From: Magnetococcales bacterium
GTDB taxonomy: Bacteria > Pseudomonadota > Magnetococcia > Magnetococcales > Magnetaquicoccaceae
Length of the DNA stretch: 64,000 nucleotides
Assembly: GCA_015234115.1 (NCBI GenBank)
Contig: JADFWP010000002.1
Coordinates: forward strand, 1-64,000
Reading direction: 5' to 3'
Shown here: in pieces, positions 36,009 through 45,038 of the stretch
Layout: each line of letters begins with the position of its first letter
Numbering within the stretch: position 1 is the stretch's first letter
Program-made: the position numbers and the translations under genes
Notes under the pieces: generated by a model
The model's input: the letters and a program-made list of their open reading frames with translations, nothing else
Told to the model about the DNA's origin: nothing
The model's database searches: none

Positions 36009-37964
36009 ATGGTCCAGCCTCCCCCCAACAAACCCCGCCTCGGTGATCTTCTGGTCGATACCGGGCTGATCTCTGCCGAGCAGTTGCGTCAGGCGCTGCT
36101 CCATCAGGAGAAAACCGGGGCCAAGCTGGGGGAGGCGCTGGTCCATCTGGGCGCGGTCACCGAACAGGCGCTCCAGAACTTCCTGAACCGGCAACGCCAG
36201 AAATTGCGTATCGGCGACAAACTGGTCGAGGCCGGAGTCATCACCGCCGATCAACTGCAAACCGCGCTGGCGGAACAGAAAAAATCCGGCAAGAAACTGG
36301 GACAATCCCTGGCCCAGTTGGGGTTTCTGAGCGAAACCGGATTTCTGGAATTTCTCGCCGCCCAGTTGCGCATTCCCTATGTCGATCTCCGCAAATTCCC
36401 GTTTGTTCCGGATGTGGTCAAACTGCTGCCCGAGACCGCTGCACGACGTTTCCGTGCGGTGGTGCTCGCCCGTGACGCCGAAGGATTGCGGGTGGGCATG
36501 GCCGATCCTACCGATGTTTTTGTCTTCGATGAACTGTCACGCGCGCTTGGTCAAACCCCACGACTGGCCTTGGTGGGCGAAAGTCAACTGCTGCGTGCGC
36601 TGGACCTGATCTATCGGGGCGAGGGGAACATCCGCGAACAGGTGGTGGCCCTGGAAGAGGAGGTCGGCAAATCGGAGTTCGACCTCGATGGCATCGTCCA
36701 GTCCGAAATGTCTGTGGACGCGCCGGTGGTCAAGATCCTCCAGTCGCTGTTCGAAGACGCGATGCGCATGAATGCCTCGGACATCCACATCGAACCCGAT
36801 GCCGATGTGTTGCGCATCCGGCAACGCATCGACGGGGTGTTGAACGAACAGATCGTCAACGAAAAAAAGATCGCCCCGGCACTGGTCTCCAAACTCAAAC
36901 TCATGGCCAGCCTGGAAATTGCCGAAAAACGTCTGCCCCAGGATGGCCGGTTCAACATTACCGTCAAGGGCAAAAGCGTGGATGTGCGTCTCTCCACGCT
37001 GCCGATCCAGGACGGGGAATCGGTGGTGATGCGTCTGCTGGATCAATCCGCAGACAACCTTAATCTCGACATGGTGGGCATGGAACCGATGCTGCTCAAA
37101 CGGTTCCGGTATTGGCTCAGTCGTCCCCACGGGCTGATCCTGGTCACCGGTCCGACCGGAAGCGGCAAGACCACCACCTTGTACGGCTCCCTGAACGCCC
37201 TGAACTCGCCGGGCAAGAAGATCATCACGGTCGAGGATCCGGTGGAATACCGTCTGCCGCGCATCAACCAGGTGCAGGTGCGCGCCCGCATCGGTTTGAC
37301 CTTTGCCCGCGTGCTGCGCACCGTGCTGCGTCAGGATCCCGATATCGTGCTGGTGGGTGAGATGCGCGATCAGGAGACCGCCGAAATCGCCATTCGCGCG
37401 GCCCTGACCGGCCATCTGGTGCTTTCCACCCTGCATACCAACAGCGCCGTGGCGACCGCCATCCGGCTGGTGGAGATGGGGGTCGAAGGATATGCCGTGG
37501 CCTCGGCCCTGAAATGCATCCTGGCCCAGCGGCTGGTGCGCCGCATCTGCCAGGATTGTCACGAACAGGTGGAACCGGATCCGGATGAGCAGATTCTGTT
37601 GCAGGGACTGCTCGGCCCGCGCGCCAAAGGGGTCCGATTGAGCCGGGGCAGGGGGTGTCCCCAGTGCAACCGGACCGGCTATCGGGGTCGGATCGCGGTG
37701 GTGGAACTGCTGGAAATGAGAAGCATTCTGGCCGAGGCGTTGCGCAACAACGATACGACCTCGTTCATGCGTCTGGCCGATTTGCAGCCTGGTTTTGTTC
37801 CGTTGCATCGGGCGGCTTTGGAGTATGCATTGCAAGGGATCACCACGCTGGAAGAGGTGATGCGCCTGGTTGGCGATGTGGATGAGGATCAACCCCCTCT
37901 CGAAGCCGAAGACGGCGAGGAGACCGTTCCCGCCCCGGAATCCGTCCCGGCCAAAGGGAGTTGA
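36009..37964 (+). CDS. mshE: pilus assembly/secretion ATPase with tandem MshEN c-di-GMP-binding domains (MshE-like)
   Basis: 651 residues. Two MshEN motifs stand in tandem at the N-terminus: residues 10-50 (RLGDLLVDTGLI..QL..AL..Q, KLGEALVHLGAV) and 67-107 (RIGDKLVEAGVI..QL..AL..Q, KLGQSLAQLGFL). MshEN modules bind c-di-GMP and control the ATPase. The GspE/PilB core follows: Walker A GPTGSGKT at 381-388, the Asp box VGEMRDQETAEIAIRAALTGH, the His box and a CxxC zinc pair (CQDCHE, CPQCNRTGY). It is the motor for pilus polymerisation or secretion, with MshL and MshG as partners. Confidence 0.93.
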   Translation: MVQPPPNKPRLGDLLVDTGLISAEQLRQALLHQEKTGAKLGEALVHLGAVTEQALQNFLNRQRQKLRIGDKLVEAGVITADQLQTALAEQKKSGKKLGQSLAQLGFLSETGFLEFLAAQLRIPYVDLRKFPFVPDVVKLLPETAARRFRAVVLARDAEGLRVGMADPTDVFVFDELSRALGQTPRLALVGESQLLRALDLIYRGEGNIREQVVALEEEVGKSEFDLDGIVQSEMSVDAPVVKILQSLFEDAMRMNASDIHIEPDADVLRIRQRIDGVLNEQIVNEKKIAPALVSKLKLMASLEIAEKRLPQDGRFNITVKGKSVDVRLSTLPIQDGESVVMRLLDQSADNLNLDMVGMEPMLLKRFRYWLSRPHGLILVTGPTGSGKTTTLYGSLNALNSPGKKIITVEDPVEYRLPRINQVQVRARIGLTFARVLRTVLRQDPDIVLVGEMRDQETAEIAIRAALTGHLVLSTLHTNSAVATAIRLVEMGVEGYAVASALKCILAQRLVRRICQDCHEQVEPDPDEQILLQGLLGPRAKGVRLSRGRGCPQCNRTGYRGRIAVVELLEMRSILAEALRNNDTTSFMRLADLQPGFVPLHRAALEYALQGITTLEEVMRLVGDVDEDQPPLEAEDGEETVPAPESVPAKGS

Positions 37965-37967
37965 TCG

Positions 37968-39191
37968 ATGCCCGCCTTTCGTTATACCGGACGCAGCGAA
38001 GGCAAATCGGTCGAAGGGGTGATCAATGCTCCGAACGCGGATGCGGTGGTGGAGCAGTTGTTCAACCGTCGCATCGAGCCTTTGGATGTGCAGGAGATTC
38101 AATCCGGCAGTGGCGATATCGAGTTGGATTTTCTGGTCGAGTGGCCCACGGACGATGACCGGATCCTTTTTGCCCGGCAGATGTTCACCCTGACCAAATC
38201 CGGGGTGTCGTTGATCCGTTCGTTTCAGGGGTTGGTCGAAAGCACCCACAACAAGCGGCTCAAGCAGGCCATGGTGCGCATCATCGAGGATTTGCAGTCC
38301 GGCAAGGAGCTTTCCATGGCCCTGGCCGACCATCCGAAAATTTTCGACCGTCTGTTCGTGCGCATCATCCGCATGGGCGAAGAGACCGGGCGCATGGATG
38401 AATCTTTCAAGCAGTTGTATCAATACATGGAGGTGGACAAGAACACCCGCCGCCAGATCAAAAGCGCCTTGCGTTATCCCTCCTTCGTGATCATGGCCAT
38501 TGTCGTGGCCATGTTTGTGGTCAACTATTTCGTGATTCCGAAATTCACCGGCATGTTCAGCAAAATGGGCTCGGATCTGCCCTTCATGACCCAGATTCTG
38601 ATGTCCACCTCGGCCTTTGTCCAGGCCTATGCCGTTTACATCATTTCCGCCGTTTTCGCCGTCGTTTACGGATTTCTCACCTACATCAAGACCGTGCCGG
38701 GTCGGCTGTGGTGGGATGGCGTGCGGCTGAAACTGCCCATTGTCGGCGGAATCATCAATCGGGCCACGCTCGCCCGTTATGCCCGCGCCTTTTCCATGGG
38801 TTCCCGGGCGGGCCTGCCGGTGATCCAGATCCTCGGGGCTGTGGAGGAGGCGGTGGACAATGCCTTCATGGCCAGCCGCATCGCCGGAATGCGCGAAGGC
38901 ATCGAACGTGGGGAGAGCCTGACCCAATCCGCCTACAACAGCGGCATGTTCACCCCTTTGGTGCTTCAGATGATCTCCGTGGGCGAGGAGACCGGGGGCA
39001 TGGACGAGATGATGACCGAAGTGGCGGAATTTTACGAGCGCGAGGTGGAATACGAGGTCAAGGGACTGAGTTCCGCCATCGAGCCGATCCTGTTGACGGT
39101 CATCGGCGCCATGGTGCTGGTGCTGGCATTGGGAATTTTCATGCCCATGTGGGATATGGGTTCGGCAGCCATGAAAAAGACAAAACATTAA
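37968..39191 (+). CDS. mshG: inner-membrane platform protein (PilC/GspF/MshG-like)
   Basis: 407 residues with two GspF domains: the first includes FARQMFTLTKSGVSLIRSFQGL and the second YARAFSMGSRAGLPVIQILG, with ISVGEETGGMDEMM and three membrane helices (VIMAIVVAMFVVNYFVI; YIISAVFAVVYGFL; VIGAMVLVLALGIFMP). It forms the platform that couples the ATPase to pilin movement. It starts three bases after mshE. No pilin or prepilin peptidase gene is in the window, so these must be encoded elsewhere. Confidence 0.92.
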   Translation: MPAFRYTGRSEGKSVEGVINAPNADAVVEQLFNRRIEPLDVQEIQSGSGDIELDFLVEWPTDDDRILFARQMFTLTKSGVSLIRSFQGLVESTHNKRLKQAMVRIIEDLQSGKELSMALADHPKIFDRLFVRIIRMGEETGRMDESFKQLYQYMEVDKNTRRQIKSALRYPSFVIMAIVVAMFVVNYFVIPKFTGMFSKMGSDLPFMTQILMSTSAFVQAYAVYIISAVFAVVYGFLTYIKTVPGRLWWDGVRLKLPIVGGIINRATLARYARAFSMGSRAGLPVIQILGAVEEAVDNAFMASRIAGMREGIERGESLTQSAYNSGMFTPLVLQMISVGEETGGMDEMMTEVAEFYEREVEYEVKGLSSAIEPILLTVIGAMVLVLALGIFMPMWDMGSAAMKKTKH

Positions 39192-39196
39192 ATCTC

Positions 39197-39760
39197 ATGA
39201 TCTTCGCTCCCTGGCTTCTGTCCCTGTTGCTGGTTCTGGCCGTGATCGGTTCGCTGGCCGGTCTGGTGCTCGGGGCGTGGATTTTCCTGAATCCCAACGC
39301 CAACGCCCTGCTGGACCGTTCGGCGGTCGATGCCCTGCGTCCCCTGTCGCGACCGGTGCGGGTGGAGCGGTTTGTCTATCGTCATCACCGCTGGTTTGGC
39401 GGCGGCATCGTGGTCGGCTCGTTCTGTACCCTGGTGGCCCTGGGGGGCTATCTGCGCCGCATGATCACCCTGGCCGGATTGAACGGTTTGCGCGGTGTCG
39501 ATGCCTGGCTGTGGGAGAGCTTATTGTTGTTCGTGGCGCTGGGCAATTTTTTCACCCTGGCCGCCGGAGTGTTGATCCTGATCCGTCCCAGCGGCCTGAA
39601 GGGGTTTGAAGCCTGGGCCAACCGTCGGGTGGATTTCAAGCTCTGGCGCCAATCGATCCTCGCCGCCATCCGCAGACGTCCGCGTCTCTTTGCCTTGTTG
39701 CTCGCGGCAGGCGGGGCATTTTCATTGATTTCTCTCTGGCTCAAGTGGTGGCGCGGTTGA
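39197..39760 (+). CDS. small polytopic membrane protein of the pilus operon
   Basis: 187 residues with four hydrophobic helices (LLSLLLVLAVIGSLAGLVLGAWIFL; GIVVGSFCTLVALGGYL; LLLFVALGNFFTLAAGVLILI; LFALLLAAGGAFSLISLWL) and basic connecting loops. The start ATG 39197 lies five bases after the mshG stop, so it is the likely last gene of the operon. No family recognised. Its end overlaps the convergent CheW-like gene by 39 bases. Confidence 0.65.
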   Translation: MIFAPWLLSLLLVLAVIGSLAGLVLGAWIFLNPNANALLDRSAVDALRPLSRPVRVERFVYRHHRWFGGGIVVGSFCTLVALGGYLRRMITLAGLNGLRGVDAWLWESLLLFVALGNFFTLAAGVLILIRPSGLKGFEAWANRRVDFKLWRQSILAAIRRRPRLFALLLAAGGAFSLISLWLKWWRG

Positions 39761-40156
39761 AGCGGCAGGCGCGGCGCGCCGGAAAGGCTCGATCAGCAGC
39801 ACCATCCGGGCCGGACCGCTCTCCGGAAAGGCCAGGGCGCGCAGACCCGGCAGTCTGGAGCGGGCGATCAGCAGGGGGGGCAGGGGGTGGATGAGGTGCG
39901 CCGGCAGGGTCTGCAACGCCACGGGTCCGGGGATGCGCCACTGGAGCGCCAGATCGGCGTGAACCAGCTCCAGCACCATCCAGGCCGGGGCAGGGGAGTG
40001 GTGCAGCTCCGGAAAAGATTCCAGCATGGGAATCGTCGTCTCTGCATCCAGGGGGGTGGCGAAACGGCAGGCGCGTACCCGTGCGGCTTCGATGCCAATC
40101 CGGCAGGCCCCGACCGAAAACACCACCACATCCAGGGTCGCGGTACGATCGTTCAT
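39722..40156 (-). CDS. degenerate CheW-like protein
   Basis: 144 residues. It starts with DVVVFSVGACRIGIEAARVRACRF, like the first strands of a CheW domain, and continues with LELVHADLALQWRIPGPVAL and LIHPLPPLLIA, then MVLLIEPFR where CheW ends with its last strand. The usual middle motif (GxxxxRG) is absent and the chain is short. The ATG overlaps the stop of the upstream cheW (ATGA), so it is translationally coupled. A second CheW is usual in Wsp systems (WspB and WspD), which supports the call. Confidence 0.6.
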   Translation of the reverse strand: MNDRTATLDVVVFSVGACRIGIEAARVRACRFATPLDAETTIPMLESFPELHHSPAPAWMVLELVHADLALQWRIPGPVALQTLPAHLIHPLPPLLIARSRLPGLRALAFPESGPARMVLLIEPFRRAAPAASTAPPLEPERNQ

Positions 40157-40671
40157 CCCAGGCCACGGGCATAGTCGCCCAGCAACACATCGAGATCGAG
40201 CAGGATCACGGGTTGATCGTTCAGGTTGAGCATGCCAAACGTCAGCGCGCTCCAATGGGCTGGAAGCGAGGCGGGCAGGGGAACGATGGCGCTTTGCGGC
40301 AGATCCAGCACATCCACCACCCGATCCACCCGGATGCCGCTGGTCACGCCTCCTCCGCGCGTCAGCAGAATGGCCGAGGCAGGTCCCGGCTGTTCCGGAG
40401 GATCCGGCAACTGCAATCGTGCCTGGAGACGGATCACGGTTTCGATGTCACCGCGCGCATTGACCACCCCCTCCATGGAGGGAGGAGCGCCGGGCACGAA
40501 ATGGACCTGCGCATGGGCCAGGATTTCCCGGACCTTCTCGCCAGGAAAGGCGAACAATTGTCCGCTTAACTCAAAAATCACCAGTTTCACCAAGGTTTCG
40601 TCCAGTGTCCCGCTTTCCGGGCCGGAGACTCTGCCTTGCGCCAGGATCTGATCAAGAGTTGGCGTGTTCAT
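40153..40671 (-). CDS. cheW: CheW coupling protein
   Basis: 172 residues. SH3-like adaptor linking receptors to CheA: LVIFELSGQLFAFPGEKVREIL, GVVNARGDIETVIRLQARL (the receptor-contact NxRG region), RVDRVVDVLDLPQSAI and a final LNDQPVILLDLDVLL. It is downstream of the GGDEF gene with a four-base overlap of the flanking reading frames. With the degenerate copy that follows, it gives the operon two CheW-type proteins. Confidence 0.88.
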   Translation of the reverse strand: MNTPTLDQILAQGRVSGPESGTLDETLVKLVIFELSGQLFAFPGEKVREILAHAQVHFVPGAPPSMEGVVNARGDIETVIRLQARLQLPDPPEQPGPASAILLTRGGGVTSGIRVDRVVDVLDLPQSAIVPLPASLPAHWSALTFGMLNLNDQPVILLDLDVLLGDYARGLG

Positions 40672-42338
40672 CCATCCACGACCACCCGGTTGCGGCCATT
40701 GTTCTTGGCCAGATACAAGGCCCGGTCCGCTGCCTCGCGCAGGGACTCCAGGGAGGCGTGACCCGCCATGCCGGCAATTCCGGCGCTGAAGGTGCAGGAG
40801 AATCGCCCCTTGGTCGCATGGAACTGGACCCGGCTGAAATCAAGGCGCAATTCGTTGATCAGGCGGGAGGCCCGTTCCAGGGCGACATCCTGGAGAATGA
40901 TCGCAAACTCTTCTCCTCCGTAGCGGCCCACCACATCCGAACCGCGCAGCCGCTGATGCAGCACCCGGGAGAGGGCCAGAATCACCTGATCCCCGACCGG
41001 ATGGCCATAGGTGTCGTTGACCGATTTGAAACGGTCGATATCGATCATCGCAAAGCACAGGGGCGTTCCGCTCCGTTGCGCGGTGGCCATGGCATTTTCG
41101 AGCATCTGGGTGGTGGTGGTGTGGTTGAACAGCCCGGTCAGGCTGTCGCGGATCATGAGCGAACGCAAGGCCCGCATCCGTTCGGCGCGCACGGCCACGG
41201 CGCTGATCAGATCGTCGGGGTTGACCGGTTTGGTGAGAAACCCCTCGGCCCCGATGCGCATGGCGGAATCCTGTTTCTTGCGGTCCGTTTCGCCCGAAAG
41301 AAAGACAATCGGCAGACCGACATAATCGGGCATCTGGCGGATCAGTCGCGCCAGATCCTGTCCCAGGCAGTTGGGCATGTACATGTCCATCAGCACCAGA
41401 TCCGACCGGAACTCCTGCAACTCTTCGAGAATTCGGCTTGGCTCGGAGAGAATGCGCGTCACCATGCCAGATCCTTCAAGGATCAGCGCATGATATTCCG
41501 CGACTGCGGGTTCGTCATCGATCACCAGGATCCGGAACGGGTCCGGGAGTTGATGGGCGGTGATGGCATCGAGTGCGGCAACCATCTCCAGGGCGCGTAC
41601 CGGTTTGTGAAAATAGGCCTCGCCACCCGCCCGGACCGCAGCCAGCCGGGCGGAAAAATCGGCACGGGCAGAAAAATAGATCGTCGGCACGCTGAAGCCG
41701 ATTTCCAGCCTCAAGGCGGTCATGGCATCCGGACCGGCTTCATGGCCCTGGGGGAACATGATGTCCATGAGCACGGCGTCCGGGCGTCGATCCCGCACGG
41801 CGGCCTGCAAGGTATGCGGGTTTACAAAGGTCAAGGTCTTGAATCCGAAACATCGCAACTGGCTTGACAATTGTTCCAGGGTCAACATGTCGTCGTCGCA
41901 GATATACACCAGACGCCCCCGGCGATTCAGCCCATCGGCGTCGTTCGATTCGGTCAGGAGGGGACTGGACTCCGGTTGCGCATCCGGAGGCGCGGCGCGC
42001 ACCTTGTCGATCATCAGGGTGATCAGATCCAGATATTTTTCCAGTTGCTGCAACCATTCATCCGGATCGTTCGGACGTGTGGCCTCCATGAGCGAGGTGG
42101 TCCAATGTTCTGCCTGGGCGGCCGCCACCCCCAGTTCACGCAGTCCGAATGAACGGCCTGTCCCCTTGATGCCATGGAAAAAACGATGCATCTCCTCCAG
42201 CACCGACGGATCGCCGGGTTGCTCCTGGAGACGGTTGAGCAGTTCACGCGCCTGCGCGATTCGTTCCGGCAACTGGTCGATGAAGGTGGCGCGCAGTTTG
42301 GCGATTCTCTCCTGGACCGATGGCTTGGAGGTGCTCAT
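40668..42338 (-). CDS. Hpt-REC-REC-GGDEF diguanylate cyclase response regulator
   Basis: 556 residues. Domains in order: Hpt at about 10-115 with phospho-His H55 in FHGIKGTGRSF; REC1 with D192 in LMDIMFP; REC2 with D318 in LMDMYMP; and GGDEF from about 397, with active GGEEF at 474-478. An inhibitory I-site, R465GSD468, lies five residues before GGEEF, so product inhibition by c-di-GMP is expected. It occupies the place of WspR, which has one REC-GGDEF; here an Hpt and a second receiver are added. It should make c-di-GMP when phosphorylated by the CheA-REC of the same operon. Confidence 0.93.
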   Translation of the reverse strand: MSTSKPSVQERIAKLRATFIDQLPERIAQARELLNRLQEQPGDPSVLEEMHRFFHGIKGTGRSFGLRELGVAAAQAEHWTTSLMEATRPNDPDEWLQQLEKYLDLITLMIDKVRAAPPDAQPESSPLLTESNDADGLNRRGRLVYICDDDMLTLEQLSSQLRCFGFKTLTFVNPHTLQAAVRDRRPDAVLMDIMFPQGHEAGPDAMTALRLEIGFSVPTIYFSARADFSARLAAVRAGGEAYFHKPVRALEMVAALDAITAHQLPDPFRILVIDDEPAVAEYHALILEGSGMVTRILSEPSRILEELQEFRSDLVLMDMYMPNCLGQDLARLIRQMPDYVGLPIVFLSGETDRKKQDSAMRIGAEGFLTKPVNPDDLISAVAVRAERMRALRSLMIRDSLTGLFNHTTTTQMLENAMATAQRSGTPLCFAMIDIDRFKSVNDTYGHPVGDQVILALSRVLHQRLRGSDVVGRYGGEEFAIILQDVALERASRLINELRLDFSRVQFHATKGRFSCTFSAGIAGMAGHASLESLREAADRALYLAKNNGRNRVVVDG

Positions 42339-42359
42339 GGATGACGAAGCTCCACAGGG

Positions 42360-42731
42360 TCAGTTCTGGTCATAACGGGCCAGAACGTTTCGCATCATTT
42401 CGGGCAGACTCTCTTCAAGGGTGAAGTCCTTGACCAGACATCCATCCAGGCGCGGTTCACGGGTCAAGGGACCTTCGGGTTCATCTCCGGTCAGCAGGAT
42501 GAAGGGAATGGTTTTGCCTTGTTCGCGCAGTTCGCGGAACAGATCGATGCCAGAGACCAGTGGCATGTTCATGTCACTGATGATCATGCCAAAATCAGGA
42601 TCGGTGTCAAGCACGCTCAAGGCTTCCATGCCATTTTCCACCAACCGGATCTCATGACCCTCTCCTTCGAGCACGGCCAGGATCATTTCTCCGGCCACAG
42701 GATCATCATCCACTACCAGAATACGCATCAT
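42360..42731 (-). CDS. CheY-like single-domain response regulator
   Basis: About 123 residues; two adjacent ATGs at 42731 and 42728, with AAGGAG upstream. Receiver domain with the acidic cluster VVDDDP, phospho-Asp in MIISDMNMP, a Thr in LLTGDEP and the switch-region Lys in LVKDF. There is no output domain, so it acts as a diffusible carrier or phosphate sink. It sits between CheA-REC and the Hpt-REC-REC-GGDEF, where a phosphorelay through the Hpt is possible. Confidence 0.85.
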   Translation of the reverse strand: MMRILVVDDDPVAGEMILAVLEGEGHEIRLVENGMEALSVLDTDPDFGMIISDMNMPLVSGIDLFRELREQGKTIPFILLTGDEPEGPLTREPRLDGCLVKDFTLEESLPEMMRNVLARYDQN

Positions 42732-42734
42732 GTT

Positions 42735-44963
42735 TCATTCTCCTTTCAGGCGACCGCGCCAACCCAGCAGATTGCGCAGGGTATCCACGAGGTTGCCTTG
42801 ACTGAAATCCCCCTTGACGATATAGGCATCCGCACCTGCCTGCATGCCTCGATGCTTGTCCTCATCCCGTTCCCGCGAGGTGAGGATGACGATCGGCTTG
42901 TTGCGGTACTTTTCTTCCCGACGCAGCCGTGCGGTCAGTGAAAATCCATCCATGCCAGGCATTTCGACATCGGTCAGGACAGCATCGAATTCGTTTTCCA
43001 AGGCCTGACGCAATCCATCGAGACCATCTTCGGCCAGCGTGACCCGGAAACCACACGCTTCGAGTACATCCTTTTCGATTTCGCGGGTGTTGAGCGAATC
43101 ATCCACCACCAGCACCCGGTCATGACGCATGGCAAGATCCTGTTCTTTGCCGACCGGTCCTTTGCCCCGCAGGCGTCGTGCCCGTTCCAGCAGGGCCGGG
43201 GCATGCAGCACGCTGACCAGATCGTTGTCGCCCGTGACCACCAATCCCGCGACCAGCGGCAACTGGCGCAACAGTTGGGGCAGAGGATGGATCACCATGT
43301 CGTGTTCATCGAGCAGTTCATCGACCACGACAGCCAGTTTTTCGTGACGGGCGGCCAGCACCACCACGAGCAGACCGGCTTCCGGAACCGAAGCGAGCTG
43401 CCGACTTCCGGGCCGGGGCGGCGGCAGGTCGAGCAGACTGGCCAGAGGAATCAATGGCACAAACTCGTTGTGGACAATCATCACCTCACGATCAGCCAGG
43501 GTCAAGAGCGCGCCACGCGCCACACGCTTCAGTTGCGCCACATAGGGAGCGGTAAATCCGAAAGTGATTCCTCCTGCGGCAACAAGCAAAATTCTCATCA
43601 TGGCCAGCGAGAGGGGCAGTCGCAACGAAAAGGTGGTCCCCACTCCGGCCCGTGTCGTCACCTCGATGGAGCCGCGCAACTCTTCCACAATGGTCTGGCG
43701 CACCACATCCATGCCTACCCCCCGACCCGACATGTCGGTGACAAAGGTGCTGGTGGAAAATCCCGGCAGAAAGATCAGTTCCAGTATCTCCCGTTCGGTC
43801 ATGGTTGCGGCCTGTTCGACGTTCACCAGCCCCATGCGCTCGGCCCGGTTGCGCACCGCATCCAGGGATATGCCAGCCCCGTCATCGGAAAGTTCGATCA
43901 GCACATGTCCGCCATCCTGATGGGCGGTCAGATTCAGTTCACCACGGGGCGGTTTGCCGGCAGCCTTGCGCTGCTCCGGAGCTTCCAGACCATGATCGAT
44001 GGCATTGCGGATCAGGTGAATGATGGGATCCGAAAGCTTGTCGATGATGCGACGATCCAGTTCGATCTCACCACCGAAAATCTGACAGATGGCCTGTTTG
44101 CCCACCGAACGGGCCAGACCACGCGCCAGACGTTCCGCCGGTTCGAGCACGATGGCCAACGGCAACATGCGCATGAGCAGGGTCTTGTCGTGCAGTTCGG
44201 TCATCAGGGCTTCCTGATCCAACACATCCTCGCGCAGACGCTGGGAAAACTGATGGAGTTGGGTGGCCACGGGCCGATCGGTGAGAGCGGTCAACTGGTG
44301 ATCCAGGGCATTAATCTCCACCAGTCGCTGGCGCATGCGGGCATGGCTCGATACCAGTTCGCCCATGAGTTTGATCAAGACATCCAGCTTGTCGAGACGG
44401 ACCCGGACCGTTTCGGCATTTTTCAAACGGGCCTCTTCTCCGGGAGCATCGGCCAGAATCGGGGCGGGGACAACCGGTCGGGGGGATGGCGACGATGACA
44501 GCGGTGGAGACGGCGGCGGTGGAGACGGTGGTGGCGGTGGAGACGGAGAAGATGGGAGAGGAGGATGCGCGGCCTGATCCGTAAGCAAACGATTCAAGGC
44601 GGCAAGCAGTGCGGGATCGGGCGCGGCGAGCGTGGCCCCATCCGCGGTTTCGGCCAGTTGATCCACTTGTCCCGAAAGCACATCGACCGCATGGGCCAAT
44701 TGTGTGCCCATCTCCGAAGAAAAGGAACGTGTCCCATCCCGCAAAGCGGCCATCACATCTTCGATCCGATGGGCCAGATCCGTGATCGGGGTCAGCTTGA
44801 GCATGCGCGATGACCCCTTGATGGTGTGCGCCGAACGGAACATGGCATGCAACACCGAGGTGTCCCCGGATTCGAGGGCGCTCATGCCTGCATTGATCTG
44901 GCGCAGGTGATCGTGGGCCTCCTCGACAAAACGGGCGATGAATTTTTTCAGGTCAATGGCCAT
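42735..44963 (-). CDS. cheA: hybrid chemotaxis histidine kinase CheA-REC (WspE-like)
   Basis: 742 residues: N-terminal Hpt with H46 in SAHTIKGSSR; a very Pro/Ser-rich linker (about 135-170, runs of PPPPP); dimerisation helices; a HATPase core (HLIRNAIDHGLEAPEQR, then DDGAGISLDAV); a CheW-like regulatory domain; and a C-terminal receiver with VVDDSLNTREI and phospho-Asp in LTDVEMPGMDG. CheA-REC hybrids are the hallmark of Wsp, Frz and related alternative pathways. The separate P2 domain is missing, as usual for these. It is the central kinase of the operon. Confidence 0.93.
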   Translation of the reverse strand: MAIDLKKFIARFVEEAHDHLRQINAGMSALESGDTSVLHAMFRSAHTIKGSSRMLKLTPITDLAHRIEDVMAALRDGTRSFSSEMGTQLAHAVDVLSGQVDQLAETADGATLAAPDPALLAALNRLLTDQAAHPPLPSSPSPPPPPSPPPPSPPLSSSPSPRPVVPAPILADAPGEEARLKNAETVRVRLDKLDVLIKLMGELVSSHARMRQRLVEINALDHQLTALTDRPVATQLHQFSQRLREDVLDQEALMTELHDKTLLMRMLPLAIVLEPAERLARGLARSVGKQAICQIFGGEIELDRRIIDKLSDPIIHLIRNAIDHGLEAPEQRKAAGKPPRGELNLTAHQDGGHVLIELSDDGAGISLDAVRNRAERMGLVNVEQAATMTEREILELIFLPGFSTSTFVTDMSGRGVGMDVVRQTIVEELRGSIEVTTRAGVGTTFSLRLPLSLAMMRILLVAAGGITFGFTAPYVAQLKRVARGALLTLADREVMIVHNEFVPLIPLASLLDLPPPRPGSRQLASVPEAGLLVVVLAARHEKLAVVVDELLDEHDMVIHPLPQLLRQLPLVAGLVVTGDNDLVSVLHAPALLERARRLRGKGPVGKEQDLAMRHDRVLVVDDSLNTREIEKDVLEACGFRVTLAEDGLDGLRQALENEFDAVLTDVEMPGMDGFSLTARLRREEKYRNKPIVILTSRERDEDKHRGMQAGADAYIVKGDFSQGNLVDTLRNLLGWRGRLKGE

Positions 44964-45038
44964 GGTCCGCCATGCGCGTGCGTTGGATGCATCCGTCGAT
45001 GATTCTCATTCTTGATCTTTGGAGGTGGCAAGAAGCCA

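Noticed and set aside
36537-39188. Very long open frame antisense to the mshE and mshG genes (883 codons)
   Set aside because: Composition is His/Gln/Gly-rich with no domains; it mirrors the codon pattern of two clear genes on the other strand.
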